A DNA stretch of 47,478 nt from an uncultured Verrucomicrobiota bacterium (GTDB lineage Bacteria > Verrucomicrobiota > Verrucomicrobiia > Limisphaerales > CAIYYI01). The stretch spans positions 1-47,478 of the forward strand of contig CAIYYI010000161.1 in the NCBI GenBank assembly GCA_903930345.1, read 5' to 3'. The notes under the pieces were generated by a model that did no database searches, had not been told where the DNA came from, and saw only the letters and a list, made by a program, of their open reading frames with translations. The translations under genes were made by a program, and so were the position numbers. Positions 1-9,044 of this stretch are shown piece by piece (the first letter of the stretch is position 1; the number at the start of each line of letters is the position of its first letter).

Positions 1-2
1 CA

Positions 3-548
3 TTTATAAAAGTAATAATAGATAGTAGCAATGATATCAAGATTCACATTTCGCCGTGCAACAGGTGGTTGGTGTTTAAACATATGTTTGGTTTTTCGAT
101 ATGGGCAGTCCTGACATTCCAGATATTTCGCCTAATACCCGGGACACCTTTAAGTGTGTTTACTGAAAGACCAATATTATGTTTATTATCGGCGGTTGCC
201 GCCATTGGTTATTTGTTTATTGGTTTTTTGATACTTTTGAGCGCTGCTTTAGAATGCGCAAGAACAACCATCGTATCGAGTAAGTCTGATGGCATAGAAA
301 TGAAACATGCTCTGTTTTCTGTAAAATGGGATAAAGCAATCCAGTTTTCACGTGTAAGAGATGTTCAAATATGTAGCACAGGTCCACTCACTTATTCTGT
401 ACAACTGCTAACGGACAGTGAAAAGGATGAATTTGTTATTGTTCAATCTACTAGTAAGGCAGATGCAGAATCTGTGTGTAATATCGTTGGGAAGTGGATT
501 GAAATGTCACGTAGCGATGGCAACTCAGTACGGCAAAAGAGTCGGTAA
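3..548 (+). CDS. Membrane protein of unknown function, 5' end cut off
   Basis: The reading frame is open to the first bases of the window, so the gene very likely starts upstream; a TTG at 69 and an ATG at 84 are only internal candidates. Reading from base 3 the product begins with polar residues, then an amphipathic 'KIHISPCNRW' stretch, then two hydrophobic segments (about residues 28-47 and 58-82), followed by a soluble C-terminal half that looks like alternating beta strands. That layout (short N-terminus, two helices, beta-rich tail) is seen in bacterial membrane PH-like domain proteins, but I do not recognise a family. The gene is clearly AT-richer than the rest of the window, which suggests different ancestry or weak expression. 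Function unknown. Confidence 0.55.
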   Translation, partial: FIKVIIDSSNDIKIHISPCNRWLVFKHMFGFSIWAVLTFQIFRLIPGTPLSVFTERPILCLLSAVAAIGYLFIGFLILLSAALECARTTIVSSKSDGIEMKHALFSVKWDKAIQFSRVRDVQICSTGPLTYSVQLLTDSEKDEFVIVQSTSKADAESVCNIVGKWIEMSRSDGNSVRQKSR

Positions 549-1199
549 TCTCCTATGAGTTCGGGAAACCGATGGATGCCGAAAGGCTTGAAGACGAATC
601 GAAGGGGGGCTGCGACCCCAGCCGGGGTCGGGAAGGTCTTTTGGGGACGGTGGTCCGGTGGTGTCGCTGCGCTCAACCATCGGCTAATCGCTGGCAAACC
701 TCCGGCTTGCGGGGAGGGCACGCTCGTCCCTCTCCCGCAGTCGCGGGAGTGGGGTAGCAGGCAGGAGGGATTTCCTCTCCCGGCCTGCGGCCACCCTCTC
801 ATCCCCGAGGGAGGCGAGGGGAAGACCTGGGGACACGGTCGACGGGAGGCAGCCGCCCATGCAGGGCGGAGAGTGGGTGGTTTGGTTTTTTCCTTCCCAG
901 TGTAGCACGAGTGCCTCGCTTGCCCCGGGCTGGTATCGCCTTGCCCCTTTGGGGCGGCCTTCCTGAACGCGGAAGTTGGGACGGGGAAAGCGGAGGGGAC
1001 TCTGGGGACGACCCTTGCAAATGCGGATTGTGGATTGCGGAGTGCGGAATGGGGGAAACACGCCGCTGGCACTCTGACGGGGACGGCTCACCGGGAGGTT
1101 CTCCCCACCGGCAACACGAACGGGGACGCGGCAATGGGGAGGACGGAGGCAGGAGGGTTGAGGGGGACGGGGGGAGGCGGGGATGGAGGCTGATGATTT
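549..1199. repeat. GC-rich spacer made of short palindromes and degenerate repeats
   Basis: No convincing gene lies here. The stretch is packed with small inverted repeats, for example CTCCCGC/GCGGGAG at 732-749 with an AGTC loop and GCCCC-TTT-GGGGC at 943-955. It also holds a run of related short units (gcggattg, tggattg, tgcggaatg) at about 1022-1050. Open frames on both strands give Pro/Arg/Gly-rich translations without domain character and overlap each other. The composition resembles dispersed intergenic repeats that often surround genes in Verrucomicrobiota and Planctomycetota genomes; that link is from memory, not tested. Confidence 0.6.
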
Positions 1200-2387
1200 G
1201 TGAGGACTGACGCGGCAACAAAAGCAATTTCTTATCAAGGAAGAAACTTTACAACCATTCCGATCGCTAGTATCAATCCTTTCAGCCAGATGTGTAGCGA
1301 CTTACAGCAATTGCATGAGCCAATGAACGTTACTTTTGACATCACCAGGATCGGCGGGCAACTCGGGCCGGTCAAATTCCGCCTCGGCCGCCAAATCGTT
1401 GAGCCTTTCTCCACCGCTCCGTGGTGTGACAAACCCGGCGCTGAAAAGCTCATTCCGCTGCTGCGCGAATTGCGGGGAGATTTTTTTTGTGCGCCCTTTG
1501 GCGCCGGGCCCGCGTGGCGCGGTGAGGCCCATCCACCTCATGGCGAGCCGGCCAATGGCACCTGGAAAGTGCAGACTTCCGGAGGCGGGCGCCTTGTCGC
1601 CACGTTGCGGACCCGTGTCCGGACCGGCAAGATCACCAAAACGGTCGAAGCCCGCGAAGTCGAGACCAACCTTTACCAGACCCACTTGCTGGAGGATTTC
1701 AAAGGCGACATGTGTCTCGGACACCACGCCATGCTCGACTTCACCCGCAACGGTCCGGGCATCCTCTCCACGAGCAAAATCCAGCTCGCCCAGGTTCTCC
1801 CGGTGCTGTTTGAGAACCCTGCCGATGGCGGTTATTCCTCACTCAAGCCAGGCGCATGGTTCCGGCAACTCAATAGCGTGCCGATGGCCGATGGCGGGAA
1901 GACCGATCTCACCCACTTTCCCGCCCGCGAAGGCTTCGAAGATCTGGTCATGATCCACCACAAGGACGCGCCCGACTTTGCCTGGTCCGCCGTGGTTTTC
2001 CCGAAGAAAAACTTTGTCTGGTTTTCCCTGAAAAATCCCGCGCACCTCGCATCCACCGTGCTGTGGCACTCCAACGGCGGACGCCACTACGCCCCATGGA
2101 ACGGTCGCCATCGCGGCGTGCTCGGCGTTGAGGACGTTACCGCCTATTTCCACCTCGGACTCGCCGCATCGCTGGCGGACAATCCCTGGACTGAAAAGGG
2201 CGTGCCCACCGCGCTTGCCCTCGGTGGCAAGAAATGCACCCGCATCCCCTACATCATGGGCGTCGCCCCTATGGTTGATGGGTTCGATTCCGTCCGCTCC
2301 ATTCAGCGCATCCGCACCGGCATCCGCCTCACAGCCGCGAGCGGCGCACAGATCGATCACGCCGTTGATGCCACCTTCATCCAATAA
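1200..2387 (+). CDS. Aldose-1-epimerase-like protein of unknown specificity
   Basis: The product is about 395 residues and has no signal peptide, so it should be cytoplasmic. The motif 'LRGDFFCAPFG' followed by 'HPPHGEPANGTW' and a beta-rich remainder resembles galactose-mutarotase-fold proteins, in which a His-containing loop binds the sugar; I infer a sugar epimerase or sugar-binding role and do not know the substrate. The start is uncertain: GTG at 1200 gives a plausible extra N-terminal strand, ATG at 1323 gives 354 residues, and neither has a strong ribosome binding site. The gene sits 38 bases before a PfkB sugar kinase on the same strand, which supports joint sugar metabolism. The first ~120 bases are less GC-rich than the rest. 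Confidence 0.6.
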   Translation: MRTDAATKAISYQGRNFTTIPIASINPFSQMCSDLQQLHEPMNVTFDITRIGGQLGPVKFRLGRQIVEPFSTAPWCDKPGAEKLIPLLRELRGDFFCAPFGAGPAWRGEAHPPHGEPANGTWKVQTSGGGRLVATLRTRVRTGKITKTVEAREVETNLYQTHLLEDFKGDMCLGHHAMLDFTRNGPGILSTSKIQLAQVLPVLFENPADGGYSSLKPGAWFRQLNSVPMADGGKTDLTHFPAREGFEDLVMIHHKDAPDFAWSAVVFPKKNFVWFSLKNPAHLASTVLWHSNGGRHYAPWNGRHRGVLGVEDVTAYFHLGLAASLADNPWTEKGVPTALALGGKKCTRIPYIMGVAPMVDGFDSVRSIQRIRTGIRLTAASGAQIDHAVDATFIQ

Positions 2388-2425
2388 CGACCCAACATCC
2401 AACATCTAACATCCTAATTCCACCC

Positions 2426-3523
2426 ATGAGCAACAGCATGAAAAAATACGCAGACTTCCTTCAAAACATGAGCGGCAAAATCCTGCTCGGCTGCGACGGC
2501 TTCGTTGACGAAACCTACGAGATTGTCGAAGTCAGGCGCAGTCAGACCGAGTTCACCCCGATGAAAAAACTCAAGCAATTCGGCGAACTGCTGGTCGAGC
2601 GGGCGGACGGCGGTGTAGGGCTTGAACTCGTGGCGAAGCGTCGTTGCGAGGGCGGGTTTGGTATCAACACGGGTCGGGTGGCCGCATATTTGGGCCTGAA
2701 GCCCTGCCTGCCCGGCCTTTATGGCGGCCAGACCATCGACCCGGCTTATCATGAGTTCGAGGGTATCTGTAATCTGGTTTCCCTCGGCGACCCTGCGTTG
2801 ACGATTGCTTTGGAGTTCAGCGACGGGAAGGTTTTGATGAGTGATCTTGCGGCCGTCTCCAACCTTTCCTGGGAACAATTTAAAACGCACTTCGGAGAGG
2901 AGGAACTCAAAAAAATGTTCTCCGGTGTCGATATTTTGGGACTGGGCTATTGGTCGCTCACCGCAAACTTTGATGGCCTCTTCCAGGGCTTCATGGAGCA
3001 GTATGAAACCCTTACGCCGCCGCGCCGGATGTTTTTCGACTTCGCCGACATCAAGAAAAAGTCCAGCGAGTCTTTCATCAAAAGCCTGGAGCTGATCAAA
3101 TCATTCAACCAGAAGATCCCCATGACGCTCAGCCTGAACGAACATGAGGTGTTGGAATTGTGTTCAAGGGTTGGAGTCCCGCGCCCGGAACTGACCCCGG
3201 CGGCGATCGCCTCCGCGTTGACCGTCGTCCGTGAAAAGATCGGGTTCGATGAACTGGTGGTCCACACACCGGAGTTTGCAGCCGCCTCCAACACCAAGGA
3301 AGGTGAAGCGTATGCAATCCAGGAGCGCCAAACAAAGGTGATCCGTTTGGCTGGCGCAGGCGACAGCTTCAACGGCGGATTTCTCTGCGCATCCCTTGGG
3401 GATCTGCCGCTCAAAGAACGTCTCGTTGTCGCCAATGCGGTGACCGCATTCTTCGTCACCCATGCCACCGGTCCCACGAAGGAACAACTCCTTGTCCAGA
3501 TCGAAAAAGCGTCGGACAAGTGA
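2426..3523 (+). CDS. PfkB-family carbohydrate kinase
   Basis: This 365-residue cytoplasmic protein should phosphorylate a sugar or nucleoside with ATP. The C-terminal PfkB signature is clear: 'AGAGDSFNGGF' around residues 309-319, with the catalytic base expected at Asp313 and the anion-hole Gly-Ala-Gly just before it. The N-terminal half has 'GGFGINTGRVAAYLG' near residues 73-87, which fits the substrate-binding side of ribokinase-like folds, although the usual first PfkB signature is weak. It follows the epimerase-like gene by 38 bases and is probably co-transcribed with it. ATG at 2426 starts the frame; a second Met follows at codon 5. The exact sugar cannot be told from the sequence. Confidence 0.82.
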   Translation: MSNSMKKYADFLQNMSGKILLGCDGFVDETYEIVEVRRSQTEFTPMKKLKQFGELLVERADGGVGLELVAKRRCEGGFGINTGRVAAYLGLKPCLPGLYGGQTIDPAYHEFEGICNLVSLGDPALTIALEFSDGKVLMSDLAAVSNLSWEQFKTHFGEEELKKMFSGVDILGLGYWSLTANFDGLFQGFMEQYETLTPPRRMFFDFADIKKKSSESFIKSLELIKSFNQKIPMTLSLNEHEVLELCSRVGVPRPELTPAAIASALTVVREKIGFDELVVHTPEFAAASNTKEGEAYAIQERQTKVIRLAGAGDSFNGGFLCASLGDLPLKERLVVANAVTAFFVTHATGPTKEQLLVQIEKASDK

Positions 3524-3562
3524 CCGCGTAAAGCCGGGCAAGAATATCAGAGCATCCATCCA

Positions 3563-4573
3563 TCAAGGATTCGGCAGCCGGCCCGCGGAGTAGAGGGTGA
3601 AGCTGCCCGTCGCGCCTTCGTCCCGCACCGTGACGTCCGTCCCGGCGGCGGTGTTCGTCTGGCAGGGTGCCCAAGTGACGCCATTGGTGGAGCGACGCAC
3701 CACGTAGCGCAGGCCGGCGGTGGCGGAGTGAATGAATTCGAACGCTTGCGTTGACGCGCGCCGGGGCTGTCTCAGCACGATGGGGGCCGGTGTCACCACC
3801 AGAAGGGCCGTGGTGGCCGTGGTGGTGCCCCCCGCGTTATCCGTCGCCACGGCGGAAAGGACGTACGCCCCGGCCGCCAGGTTCGTGACGCGCAGGCTTG
3901 AGGCGGCCGCCGGGTTGGTCACGCTGCCGAGCCGAGTGCCGTTGGCAAAGAACTCGACGAGGGCCACCGTGCCATCCGGATCGGCCGTGGCGGCCAGCAG
4001 GGTGCCGGACCAGGGTGCGGCAACAATCGCGCCATCAGCCGGGGCGGTGAGCTGGGCCGTCGGGGCCAGGTTGGCGGCTGGCCCGGGGGTGGAGCGCTGC
4101 CAGGAGAAGCCGCCGCTGCTGCCGCCCCACGCGGTGAACTTCACCGCGAGGTAAATATCCTCGGAGATCAGGTGCAGCACGGCCTCGCGGTCAAGCATGC
4201 TGGGGGGGCTTTTCCCATTCCAAGCCACCCAGGGTGCATAGGTCAGGGTGGCATAGTCGGACAGCTTCCCATAGGCCCATTCGGTGTCCGCCGGACTGTG
4301 CCCGCCGATTTTGTCGTAGCCGGCCTCCGTTCTGGCATTGTAGATCCCCATGATGGCATCGCGGGTGATCCAGACGTTGGCGGTCAGTTGGTCGGCGTTG
4401 CCCGCCTGGGTGAACTGGGTGACCGGACCCTGCCAGAGTTGCGCGCCGTGGAGGGAGGTGGCGGCAAGCAGGCCAACCGCCAGGACCAGCCCGGGTTGGC
4501 GCCCGCAGAGGCGGGCGAAGCTGGCGGCGGCATGCCTCCAAGGCCAGGCCTGGTGTGAAAAAGTAAAACTCAT
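3563..4573 (-). CDS. Secreted protein with an Ig-like domain
   Basis: About 336 residues from the ATG at 4573; a GTG at 4588 would add five residues. A long basic N-terminal region is followed by a hydrophobic core (LVLAVGLLAATSL) and a likely cleavage after HGA, so it is exported. Residues ~45-160 form a domain with 'VWITRDAIMGIYNARTE', 'EWAYG' and 'VLHLISEDIYLAVKFTAW', a pattern I associate with a family of exported proteins of unknown role in Planctomycetota and Verrucomicrobiota. Residues ~165-260 look like a bacterial Ig/cadherin-type module ('ADPDGTVALVEFFANG'). The C-terminus is a short beta-rich segment common in secreted Verrucomicrobia proteins. It converges on the PfkB gene. Function unknown; adhesion or polymer binding is possible. 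Confidence 0.7.
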   Translation of the reverse strand: MSFTFSHQAWPWRHAAASFARLCGRQPGLVLAVGLLAATSLHGAQLWQGPVTQFTQAGNADQLTANVWITRDAIMGIYNARTEAGYDKIGGHSPADTEWAYGKLSDYATLTYAPWVAWNGKSPPSMLDREAVLHLISEDIYLAVKFTAWGGSSGGFSWQRSTPGPAANLAPTAQLTAPADGAIVAAPWSGTLLAATADPDGTVALVEFFANGTRLGSVTNPAAASSLRVTNLAAGAYVLSAVATDNAGGTTTATTALLVVTPAPIVLRQPRRASTQAFEFIHSATAGLRYVVRRSTNGVTWAPCQTNTAAGTDVTVRDEGATGSFTLYSAGRLPNP

Positions 4574-4700
4574 GAAATACTTTAACACTGGTTATTATGT
4601 TGTCAAAAGTGGGGAGCGAATGCTTCACTGGCCGCCCAGTGCCGATCCTCAATAGAATCATTTCAACGCGGGGGCTGGAACTGCGGGCTTCTGGTACTCA

Positions 4701-4860
4701 TTCCAATGAGCTTTCAAGATGAGCCTAATTCACTTGTTCTTTGGGCCACTGGCGTTGTTGCTCGCTCGTTACAGATCGCTGCGGATATGCGCCTCGCTCG
4801 CGCCTAGCCAGCGGCCCAAAACCCGGCGCGCCTTAGGCTCATCTTGAAAGCTCATTGGAA
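4701..4860. repeat. MITE-like palindromic element with 28-bp perfect terminal inverted repeats
   Basis: Bases 4701-4728 (starting TTCCAATGAG) are repeated exactly in inverted orientation at 4833-4860 (ending CTCATTGGAA). Inside lies a second, nested inverted pair at 4740-4753 and 4807-4820 that matches at 13 of 14 positions, and the centre contains no gene. The whole 160-bp unit could fold into a long stem. It is non-coding and has no transposase, so it fits a miniature mobile element or a REP-type palindrome. No clear target-site duplication is visible at its ends. The rest of the 4574-5102 spacer shows nothing I can name apart from the upstream region of the next gene. Confidence 0.8.
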
Positions 4861-5102
4861 TCAACGGCTATCAGCCGATCGGGCTGGACATGCCTGACCG
4901 TCGATAGGGTGGATGAGTTGCATGGGTGGGAGGATATCGGTTTTGGGTGGTGGTGTCCATTCCCTCGCAGCGAGGCGGTTTCCCGGATAAGCGATCAATT
5001 CGTCCAAAAAAACCGATCCAGAAGCTGTTTGCTATGCAGAGAGATTGAATTAGAGTCGAGGCTTCGTAAATAGCTAACCGTGAATATGACAGTGACACAC
5101 CT

Positions 5103-8100
5103 ATGAAAAGAATTCCCCGTTCAAAATTGAAGATCATGGCCGGCCTTGCGCTGGCCGCGTTATTGTCGCTGGCAGGTTCCGCTTCGGCGGCGCTCACCAT
5201 CACGGCGGCCAACACCAACAGCGCCAGTGCGTTCACACCGGCGTGGCCGATCGCGACCAGCAGCCTCATTGCGGGGTTGTCCCCCAGCAGTTCCAGCGGG
5301 GGATTCACCTTGGAATCAGCCGGCGGCATCTCCAAGTTGACAGATGGCTCCATTGGCCCGGTGGGCAGCGGCACCGGTCCCTATGCGACCGCCGGTAATG
5401 GCGGATCGGCGGGGCGTACGCTCATCTATACGCTGCCGGCCTCCGCCAACGGGTATGACCTCACCAATATCACCGTTTACAGCGGGTGGAATGATAATGG
5501 CCGGGACGCCCAAGCCTTCAATGTGTCGTACTCAACCACCGCGAACCCCAGCACGTTCATCCCGTTGGGCTACGTCAATTACAACCCATCGATCGCTGGC
5601 AGCCGGCCGACGGCCAACCGGGTGACGCTGACGGATTCGCTGGGAGGTTTAATCGCGGCCAACGTCGCCGCTGTGAAGTTCGACTTCACCGTTATGGCGG
5701 TGGAAAACGGCTATGTTGGATATTCCGAAATCACCGTGGAAGGAACTGCGGCGACGACGGTCAGCGCCCTGCCGATCATGATAACGGCGGCGAACGAGGG
5801 GCTGGCAGCCGGAGCCAGCCCGTCCTGGAGCATTGAGACGGACAACCTGATCGCCCGGCAGGCTCCCAGCGCCACGGGGACCGGCAATTTTCAAAATGAG
5901 GCGGGTGTGGCGGGCACAGGCGTCCTGACGGACGGCCTGTTTGGACCAGCCAATGCGAATGCCTCCTACGCCACTTGCGGCAACAACGCCGGCAAGTCGA
6001 TCACCTTCACGCTCACCAACAGCGTCAATGGCAGCGATCTCACCACCATCGTGGTCTATAGTGGCTGGGGCAATTATGACCGGGATGGACAATACTATGA
6101 CGTTTCCTATTCCACGGTGTCGGCCCCCACGACCTTCCTCCCGTTGACGAGCGTTTTTTACAACCCGGACAACCAGGGAAAACCGGCGGCCAACCGGGTG
6201 GCGATCACCACCTCCACCGGGGCACCGCTGGCGCAAAACGTCTTCAGCGTGAAGCTTGATTTCACCCCCCAGGTCGGCGGGGTGGACAACGGGTATTCAG
6301 GGTATGCCGAGATCGTTCTGAAGGGGACCGATTCGGCGGCTTCGACCCTGCCGCCCTCGCCCTATCTGCTGGCGGACACCCTGCCAGTCACGGCGGCCAA
6401 TATCGTGGGTGAGCAGGTGGTCTTTACGGCGGCGTTCAGCAACTACCCCGCCGCCACCTATCAGTGGCAGAAGGTTTCCGGCAGCGCGACCAACGACATT
6501 CCGGGAGCCACCACCACCACGCTGACCCTGGACAATCTGCAACTGGCGGACGCGGGCTTCTATCGGCTTAAGGCGATGAACGAGACCAACAGCCAGGGGG
6601 TCTCCTATTCCACGGCCAGGGCTCTCACGGTCAGCGCCGAGCCGGCGGCGGTCAATGGTGTCATCAACAAGTATGCCGCGCAGACCGGTACCGGGTCGGG
6701 CACCTTCACCCCCACCTGGCCAGTGCCAGCGAATGGCAGCTTGATTGCCGGTCAGATCCCCAGCGTCGGCGCCGGTGATTTCAGCCTGGAAGTGGTCGGG
6801 CGCGACGTCCGTTCCCTGACTGCTGGCGGGAATGTGACCATCACAGGGATCCAGGGAACCTTCGCCCCCACCACGGGCTCAAACCTTGTTTCTTGCGGGG
6901 TGAGTCCCGCCGGTCAGTCGATCACTTACACACTGCCGGTTTCGGCGGTCGGCTATGACCTCACCAACATCATGGTTTACGGCGGCTGGAAAGATGCCGG
7001 CCGCGACTCGCAGAAATACACCGTTTACTATTCCACGGTGGCGGCCCCGGCCTCCTTCAATATTTTGGGGAATGTGGATTTCAACCCGTCCAATCCGGCC
7101 GGTGCCGAGTCGGCGACCCGCGTGACCCTGACCCCCTCGGGGGCCGCGTTGGCCCAAAACGTCTATGCCATCCGGTTCGACTTCAACCTGCAGGGTGCGC
7201 CTCCGGAGAATGGGTGGGAGGGTTATTCCCAGATCATTGTGGCCGGGCAACCTTCGGCCCCGAAGCCGATGCTGGTGCTGGATGTGACCCCAAACCAGGC
7301 CTCGGATGTGGTGGGCAGCCAGGTCACAATCACTGCGGGTTTCAGTGACGCGACCAGCTACCAGTGGCAGAAAGACGGCATCGATATCCCGGGAGCGACC
7401 GGCACGAGCCTGACCCTGAGCAATCTGCAGCTCACGGATGCGACCACCAACGGCGGCTACCGGCTGGTGGCCTCCAATGGCTCGGGATCGACTTCCAGCC
7501 GGGCCTGCTCGCTCATGGTCGCCCCGACTCCGGTTCCGGATGCCAACAACGTCCGGCTGGCGATCGCCACGCAGGGATCGGATGTCCAGGTGTTCGCTCC
7601 GACCTGGACAGTCCCGGCGGACAGTCTCATCGCCGGCATGTCACCGAGCGGCGTGGGGACGGGTAATTTCAATGATCCGGATCAGAACCCGAGTTCCTTC
7701 AACCGGGCGGGGGGCACGAACGCCCTGACCGACGGCACCTTTGGCGCGGTGGATAGCTCGGGCGCCCATTACAGCCTGGCCACCTGTGGCTCCAGCGGCA
7801 GTGCGGGCCAGTTTGTGGTCTATACGCTTGACACGTCGGTCTATCCGGATGGATTCACACTGACGAACATCGTGGTGGGGGCCGCATGGAATGATGCGGG
7901 CCGGGACCAGCAGGCCTACACCGTTTACTATGCGACGGCGGCGAATCCCCTGTTCACCCCCCTGGCCTCGGTGGATTACAATCCCAGCCATCCGGCGAAG
8001 TCCTACTCAAGGGCGACCCTTTCCAGCTCCACCGGCGCGCTTGCTTCCAACGTGACTGCGGTGATGTTTGATTTCAGGTCGCCCAGCGGTGAGAACGGGT

Positions 8101-8969
8101 ATTCGGGCTATGCAGAACTCGCGGTTTACGGGGAGCCTTCCGATATGATGCCGGCCGACGCGATCGCGATGACGGCCGAGAATCAGGCCACGAGTCTTCC
8201 GACATGGACGGTGGAAACGGACAGCCTGATCAAAGGGTGGCAGCCGGGCAGTGTGGGGGCCGGATCCTTTGCGGGAGGTTTCAATGGCGACCAAGTCACC
8301 CGGGGTCTTCCGGCATTGACCGACGGCTCTTTTGGCTCAGGCACGGTGGATTTTGCCACCTGCGGCGGCGGCCCTGGAGCGGGAACCTCGCTCACCTACA
8401 TCTCCACGAACGGCTGGGATTTGAGCAGCATCGTGGTCTATAGCGGCTGGGGGAACTTTGACCGGGACGGTCAGTTTTACAATGTTTCCTATTCCACCCT
8501 GTCGGCCCCGACCACGTTCATTCCGTTGGCCAATGTCCATTATAATCCGGCCAGCCAGGCCAGTCCCTCGGCCAACCGCCTGACCATTGCCCGGTTCGAT
8601 GGCTCGCTGCTGGCCAGCCAGGTCGCGGCCGTGAAATTCGACTTCACCCGGCAGAATGGCAGCCTGGACTATGGTTACTCCGGCTACGCTGAAATCGTAT
8701 TGCAGGGCTCCAACCTGGCGCAGGCCACGGCGCCAGTCATCCACCAGTTCACCGTTTCAGGCTCGAACCTGATCCTGACCGGCACGGGCGGCACCCCGGG
8801 GCGCAGCTACACCTGGCTCACCTCGGCAAACGTCATGGCACCCGTGGCGGCTTGGACGGCGATCACCAACGGGGTGTATGATGCCAATGGGGGATGCTCG
8901 AATGCCGTTCCCATCACGGCCTCCGAGGAAGCCCGCTTCTTCCGGATCCGAACCCCGCAGGCTGAGTAG
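5103..8969 (+). CDS. Giant secreted protein with five discoidin-like repeats and two Ig-like domains
   Basis: A 1288-residue exported protein. The start at ATG 5103 gives a classical signal peptide (MKRIPRSKLK, hydrophobic core, cleavage after ASA at about residue 29). Five copies of a ~190-residue unit follow, beginning near residues 30, 226, 522, 815 and 1019. Each has 'LTDG' plus FG or IG, 'YDLTNI.VYSGW', 'GRD.Q.Y.V.YST' and ends with 'ENGYSGYAEI'-type sequence, reminiscent of discoidin/F5-8C-like sugar-binding modules. Two Ig-like domains with a 'YQWQK' strand sit at ~425-510 and ~725-805. The last ~85 residues (NLILTGTGGTPGRSY...FFRIR) match a C-terminal module frequent in secreted Verrucomicrobia proteins. 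No catalytic motif is seen; a surface, matrix or polysaccharide-binding role is inferred. Confidence 0.82.
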   Translation: MKRIPRSKLKIMAGLALAALLSLAGSASAALTITAANTNSASAFTPAWPIATSSLIAGLSPSSSSGGFTLESAGGISKLTDGSIGPVGSGTGPYATAGNGGSAGRTLIYTLPASANGYDLTNITVYSGWNDNGRDAQAFNVSYSTTANPSTFIPLGYVNYNPSIAGSRPTANRVTLTDSLGGLIAANVAAVKFDFTVMAVENGYVGYSEITVEGTAATTVSALPIMITAANEGLAAGASPSWSIETDNLIARQAPSATGTGNFQNEAGVAGTGVLTDGLFGPANANASYATCGNNAGKSITFTLTNSVNGSDLTTIVVYSGWGNYDRDGQYYDVSYSTVSAPTTFLPLTSVFYNPDNQGKPAANRVAITTSTGAPLAQNVFSVKLDFTPQVGGVDNGYSGYAEIVLKGTDSAASTLPPSPYLLADTLPVTAANIVGEQVVFTAAFSNYPAATYQWQKVSGSATNDIPGATTTTLTLDNLQLADAGFYRLKAMNETNSQGVSYSTARALTVSAEPAAVNGVINKYAAQTGTGSGTFTPTWPVPANGSLIAGQIPSVGAGDFSLEVVGRDVRSLTAGGNVTITGIQGTFAPTTGSNLVSCGVSPAGQSITYTLPVSAVGYDLTNIMVYGGWKDAGRDSQKYTVYYSTVAAPASFNILGNVDFNPSNPAGAESATRVTLTPSGAALAQNVYAIRFDFNLQGAPPENGWEGYSQIIVAGQPSAPKPMLVLDVTPNQASDVVGSQVTITAGFSDATSYQWQKDGIDIPGATGTSLTLSNLQLTDATTNGGYRLVASNGSGSTSSRACSLMVAPTPVPDANNVRLAIATQGSDVQVFAPTWTVPADSLIAGMSPSGVGTGNFNDPDQNPSSFNRAGGTNALTDGTFGAVDSSGAHYSLATCGSSGSAGQFVVYTLDTSVYPDGFTLTNIVVGAAWNDAGRDQQAYTVYYATAANPLFTPLASVDYNPSHPAKSYSRATLSSSTGALASNVTAVMFDFRSPSGENGYSGYAELAVYGEPSDMMPADAIAMTAENQATSLPTWTVETDSLIKGWQPGSVGAGSFAGGFNGDQVTRGLPALTDGSFGSGTVDFATCGGGPGAGTSLTYISTNGWDLSSIVVYSGWGNFDRDGQFYNVSYSTLSAPTTFIPLANVHYNPASQASPSANRLTIARFDGSLLASQVAAVKFDFTRQNGSLDYGYSGYAEIVLQGSNLAQATAPVIHQFTVSGSNLILTGTGGTPGRSYTWLTSANVMAPVAAWTAITNGVYDANGGCSNAVPITASEEARFFRIRTPQAE

Positions 8970-8982
8970 GGCGGTCTTTTGG

Positions 8983-9023
8983 AAAAAAAGCGGCACCCTT
9001 CGTTGAGGAACGGAGGGTGCCGC
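8983..9023 (-). terminator. Rho-independent terminator of hom-lysC
   Basis: On the minus strand a 15-bp stem (GCGGCACCC... / ...GGGTGCCGC, one mismatch) with a 4-base loop at 8990-9023 is followed by seven T residues (8983-8989). It lies 22 bases after the lysC stop. On the plus strand the same hairpin is followed only by a weak 'CTTTTA', so it may also help end the upstream plus-strand gene. Confidence 0.88.
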
Positions 9024-9044
9024 CAAACTTTTATGGCGGTATGA

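Noticed and set aside
720-960. Regularly placed palindromes suggesting a CRISPR array
   Set aside because: The units differ in sequence and spacing, and no cas gene is present.
443-1072. Minus-strand open frame in the repeat-rich spacer
   Set aside because: Pro/Ser/Arg-rich and built from the repeat units; it overlaps the AT-rich gene and has no folded-protein character.
4855-5073. 72-codon open frame after the MITE-like element
   Set aside because: Starts at the edge of the palindrome, low-complexity content, no ribosome binding site; probably upstream region of the large secreted protein gene.
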